This document shows, one piece after another, positions 8,928 through 11,727 of a stretch of DNA of 11,727 bases. The notes below the pieces were generated by a model. The model saw only the letters and a program-made list of their open reading frames with translations. It did not search any database and was not told the origin of the DNA. Source of the stretch: Gammaproteobacteria bacterium (GTDB taxonomy: Bacteria > Pseudomonadota > Gammaproteobacteria > Xanthomonadales > Xanthomonadaceae). The stretch covers positions 1-11,727 of the forward strand of contig JANYBA010000312.1 of NCBI GenBank assembly GCA_025360985.1, written 5' to 3'. Made by a program: the position numbers and the translations under genes. The stretch's first letter is position 1, and each line of letters opens with the position of its first letter.

Positions 8928-11727
8928 GGAATCGGCGGCTGCAACCATTTTTCGGCGAATTCATTCGCGGCCACGGGTCGGCTGTACAGGAAGCCCTGGG
9001 CAATTTGGCACCCCATGCCCCGCAGCGCCTCGGCCTGGCCTTCCAGCTCCACGCCTTCGGCCGTCGTGCTCATGCCAAGGCTTTGCGCCATGGCGATGAT
9101 CGCGTTGACGATGGCATAGTCGTTCTTGTTGCTCAGCATGTTCCGCACGAACGAGATGTCGATCTTGATCTCGTCCGCCGAGAACCGTTTCAGATAGGAC
9201 AACGACGAATAGCCGGTGCCGAAATCGTCGATCGACAGGCCGAACCCGGCGGCGGCCAGGAAGGTCATGATTTCGACCGCATGTTCGGGGTTGCTCATCA
9301 TGCTGCTCTCGGTCAGCTCCAGCTCCAGCCACTGCGGAACGCCGCCCGCGGCGTGGACGATTTCCAGCATCCGGCCAAGGATTTCCGGATCTTCGATCTG
9401 CTGGACGGAGACATTGATCGACAGGCGACCCGGCAGCTTGAACCCGAGTGTTTGCCATTCCTTGAGTTGGCGACATGACTCTCGCAATACCCAGTCGCCG
9501 AGCGGGCCCATCATTCCGCGCTGCTCCGCGACCGGAACGAACACGGCTGGGCTGATCCAACCCAATTCCGGATCGTGCCAGCGCAACAGGGCTTCGGCGC
9601 CAACCAGTTTTTTCGTCGTCAGGGAGATTTTTGGCTGGTAGTAGAGCTGCAACTGGTTGGCTTCCATCGCCGGCCCCAGCCGGTGCGCGATGCCCAGGTG
9701 CTTCTCCAATTCGGTACTCATCTCGGCCTGGTAGAAGCGGTAGCCGCCGCCCCCCGCCTTGGCGCGGTACATGGCGATATCGGTGTGCTTGATCAGCTCT
9801 TCCGAGGTCTTGCCGTCGTCCGGATAGAAGGCGATGCCGATGCTGGTGCCGATCGTATGCGCCACTCCCATCAGCACCAATGGTTCGGACAGCGTCGCCA
9901 GCAAGCGGGCGGCGATCAGCGCCGCCGAGCGTTGGTCGGCGCCTTCGGCGATCAGCACGAACTCGTCGCCGCCCAAGCGCGCGAGGGTCTCTTCCTTGCG
10001 GGTCACGGTCAGGAAGCGACGCGCAGTTTCGGCGAGCGCGAGATCGCCGATCGCGTGCCCCTTGCTGTCGTTGATTTCCTTGAAGCGGTCCAGGTCCATG
10101 AACAGGATGGCGCCACGGTCGCCGCGTCGTTCGGCTGCCGCCAGGGTGTTTTCGAGCCGGTCCAGGAAAAGGGCCCGGTTCGGCAGGCCGGTTAGCGAGT
10201 CGTAGAATGCCAGTTGCTCGATTCGCGCGGCCTGGACCTTTTGCATGCTGATGTCGGACATGATGCTGATGCGCTGGGTCATGATCCCGGCGTCGTCGCG
10301 AACGTCGGCGATCGACATCTGGATCGGATAGACCTCGCCGTTCTTGCGCCGACTCCAGACTTCCCCTTCCCAGCGTCCGCCCTGCACCAATTGTTCGTTG
10401 ATCTGCGACCAGAACGCTTCGCCATGGTGGCCGGAATCCAGCAGCTTGGCCGATGTGTTGCCGATCGCCTCGTCGACACGGTAACCGGTCAGATTCTCGA
10501 AAGCGCGATTCACCGTCAGGATGCGATCGTCGGGCGACGTAACCATCACGCCCTCGACGTTTGCCTCGAATACCGTCCTCGCCAACCGCTGTGCCTCCTG
10601 GTGCCGGGCGCGCTCGATGGCTAGCGCAGCCAATGCGGCCGACCGGGCCAGCAAGTCTTCGTCGGTGTGGTTGGGTGCCCAAGGCTCGACGTGGTAAACC
10701 GCAAACGTACCAACGACTCTTCGTTCCGAGGAAAACACCGGCACCGACCAGACCGCTCTCAAGCCTGCCTTGTTGGCCAATTCGCGCCATTTCGGCAGCA
10801 TGCCTTCGCAGGTCTCGATGTCTTCGACCATCACCGGGGCCCTGTTCAGCGCGGCCATTCCACAAGCCCCCCCGTTCTGGCCAATTTCGATGTTGTCGAC
10901 CGACTCCGCGAAATAGCCGGGCAAGCTGGGGCTCGCGCCAAGAACGAGGTGAGCGTCATCCGGCGCCATCAGCAGAATGCAGCATTTCGCAGTAACAGCC
11001 CATTGCTCCACGAACAGCGCCAGCGCGACCAGGACATCCTTGAGCGCGGTCTCGTTGCTGATGAGCGCCAGCACGTGCGAGTAATGCAATTGCCACTGTT
11101 CGGCGTGCTTGCGTTCGGTGATGTCCTGGATGGCTCCGCCGATCTTGATGACCCGCCCATGGACCTGGGTGACGCTGCCAGTGGTTCGGACCCAGACATG
11201 ACGGCCGCGCGCTGAAACGATCTCGAGCTCGAGGTCGTATGGCGTCCCCTCGCTCTGGGCCAACTGCAATGCGGCCGTCAAGACCTGAACGGATTCGGGC
11301 GTGTAGAATTCGATCGCGGAATCGACCGATGGCGAGAATTCGCCCGGGGAAAGATCGTGGATTCGATAGGTCTCATTGGTCCAGAACAGCGTATTCAGCC
11401 CGATATCCCATTCCCAGCCACCGACCTGTGCGGCGTATTGGGACGCTTCCAGCAGGTGCTGGGTCTGTTCGAGCGAGCGACTCGCCAGTTCGAGCGAACG
11501 CTGTGCCTCGACCATCGCGCTGATGTCTTCGATCTGGGATACGAAATGCTTGGGCCGGCCGTCGACATCCCGAACGAGCGACACCGAAAGCATGACCCAG
11601 ACGGCGTTGCCATCCTTGCGGAAGTAGCGCTTCTTCATGCGGTAGCTGTCGATCTTCCCAGCCAGCAATACCCCGATATGGGCAAGGTCGCTTTCCAGGT
11701 CGTCCGGATGGGTGATGTCCTGGAAAG
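8924..11727 (-). CDS. PAS-PAS-GAF-PAS-GGDEF-EAL c-di-GMP signalling protein, N-terminus cut by window edge
   Basis: Multi-sensor protein with both cyclic-di-GMP synthase and phosphodiesterase domains. 933 residues are visible, and the frame is open to the right edge, so the true start is outside. Order in visible numbering: end of a PAS domain (1-70, beginning FQDITHPDD), a short coiled coil (70-95), PAS (96-208), GAF (about 210-375, with GGACGMAAL), PAS (about 380-498), GGDEF (about 505-665, GGDEF intact at 585-589) and EAL (about 675-925, EAL at 711-713). The allosteric RxxD I-site reads RKEE. EAL-domain metal and catalytic residues look complete: INVSVQQ, ELTES, DDFGTGYSS, KID, AEGVE and the Gln before GFLYSRP. 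No membrane segment is visible. Phosphodiesterase activity is likely; cyclase activity is possible. The input signals cannot be told. Confidence 0.95.
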   Translation of the reverse strand, partial: FQDITHPDDLESDLAHIGVLLAGKIDSYRMKKRYFRKDGNAVWVMLSVSLVRDVDGRPKHFVSQIEDISAMVEAQRSLELASRSLEQTQHLLEASQYAAQVGGWEWDIGLNTLFWTNETYRIHDLSPGEFSPSVDSAIEFYTPESVQVLTAALQLAQSEGTPYDLELEIVSARGRHVWVRTTGSVTQVHGRVIKIGGAIQDITERKHAEQWQLHYSHVLALISNETALKDVLVALALFVEQWAVTAKCCILLMAPDDAHLVLGASPSLPGYFAESVDNIEIGQNGGACGMAALNRAPVMVEDIETCEGMLPKWRELANKAGLRAVWSVPVFSSERRVVGTFAVYHVEPWAPNHTDEDLLARSAALAALAIERARHQEAQRLARTVFEANVEGVMVTSPDDRILTVNRAFENLTGYRVDEAIGNTSAKLLDSGHHGEAFWSQINEQLVQGGRWEGEVWSRRKNGEVYPIQMSIADVRDDAGIMTQRISIMSDISMQKVQAARIEQLAFYDSLTGLPNRALFLDRLENTLAAAERRGDRGAILFMDLDRFKEINDSKGHAIGDLALAETARRFLTVTRKEETLARLGGDEFVLIAEGADQRSAALIAARLLATLSEPLVLMGVAHTIGTSIGIAFYPDDGKTSEELIKHTDIAMYRAKAGGGGYRFYQAEMSTELEKHLGIAHRLGPAMEANQLQLYYQPKISLTTKKLVGAEALLRWHDPELGWISPAVFVPVAEQRGMMGPLGDWVLRESCRQLKEWQTLGFKLPGRLSINVSVQQIEDPEILGRMLEIVHAAGGVPQWLELELTESSMMSNPEHAVEIMTFLAAAGFGLSIDDFGTGYSSLSYLKRFSADEIKIDISFVRNMLSNKNDYAIVNAIIAMAQSLGMSTTAEGVELEGQAEALRGMGCQIAQGFLYSRPVAANEFAEKWLQPPIP

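Overview
The window is a GC-rich chromosomal segment from a proteobacterium, most likely beta- or gammaproteobacterial. This rests on the guaB-guaA pair, FolD, a PhaI/PhaF-like phasin, CCA-encoding tRNA-Val and the long c-di-GMP signalling protein. The genus cannot be fixed from the sequence alone. Coding density is high, and there is no sign of phage, insertion sequence or CRISPR.

Left block, minus strand, read right to left from about 7.3 kb: folD, then a four-gene TRAP transporter set (tatT lipoprotein, dctP solute-binding protein, dctQ small membrane subunit, dctM large membrane subunit), then guaB and guaA. guaA runs off the left edge. Spacing is tight: dctP/dctQ are 4 bases apart, dctQ/dctM overlap by 4 bases, tatT/dctP meet or nearly meet, and guaB/guaA overlap by 4 bases. 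folD makes one-carbon folates needed for purine synthesis and guaBA converts IMP to GMP. The transporter sits between these two purine-related functions. Because it carries a TatT lipoprotein it belongs to the TPR-protein-associated TRAP (TPAT) subclass, first characterised structurally in Treponema pallidum, whose natural ligand is not firmly established.

Middle, 7.37-8.76 kb: a small phasin-like protein with a basic histone-like tail (minus) is divergent from an uncharacterised TPR-fold protein (plus). The 156-base region between them holds small palindromes and repeats. A bidirectional hairpin terminator then separates the TPR gene from the convergent tRNA-Val(CAC) gene.

Right block, minus strand: a very large PAS-PAS-GAF-PAS-GGDEF-EAL protein, cut by the right edge at its N-terminus. 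The tRNA-Val promoter overlaps its stop codon.

Most of the window is ordinary housekeeping and signalling sequence. The points most worth a second look are the TPAT transporter with a non-canonical DctP ligand-site motif, a sharply AT-rich island of about 70 bases inside dctM that keeps the reading frame, and the degenerate I-site beside intact GGDEF and EAL motifs.
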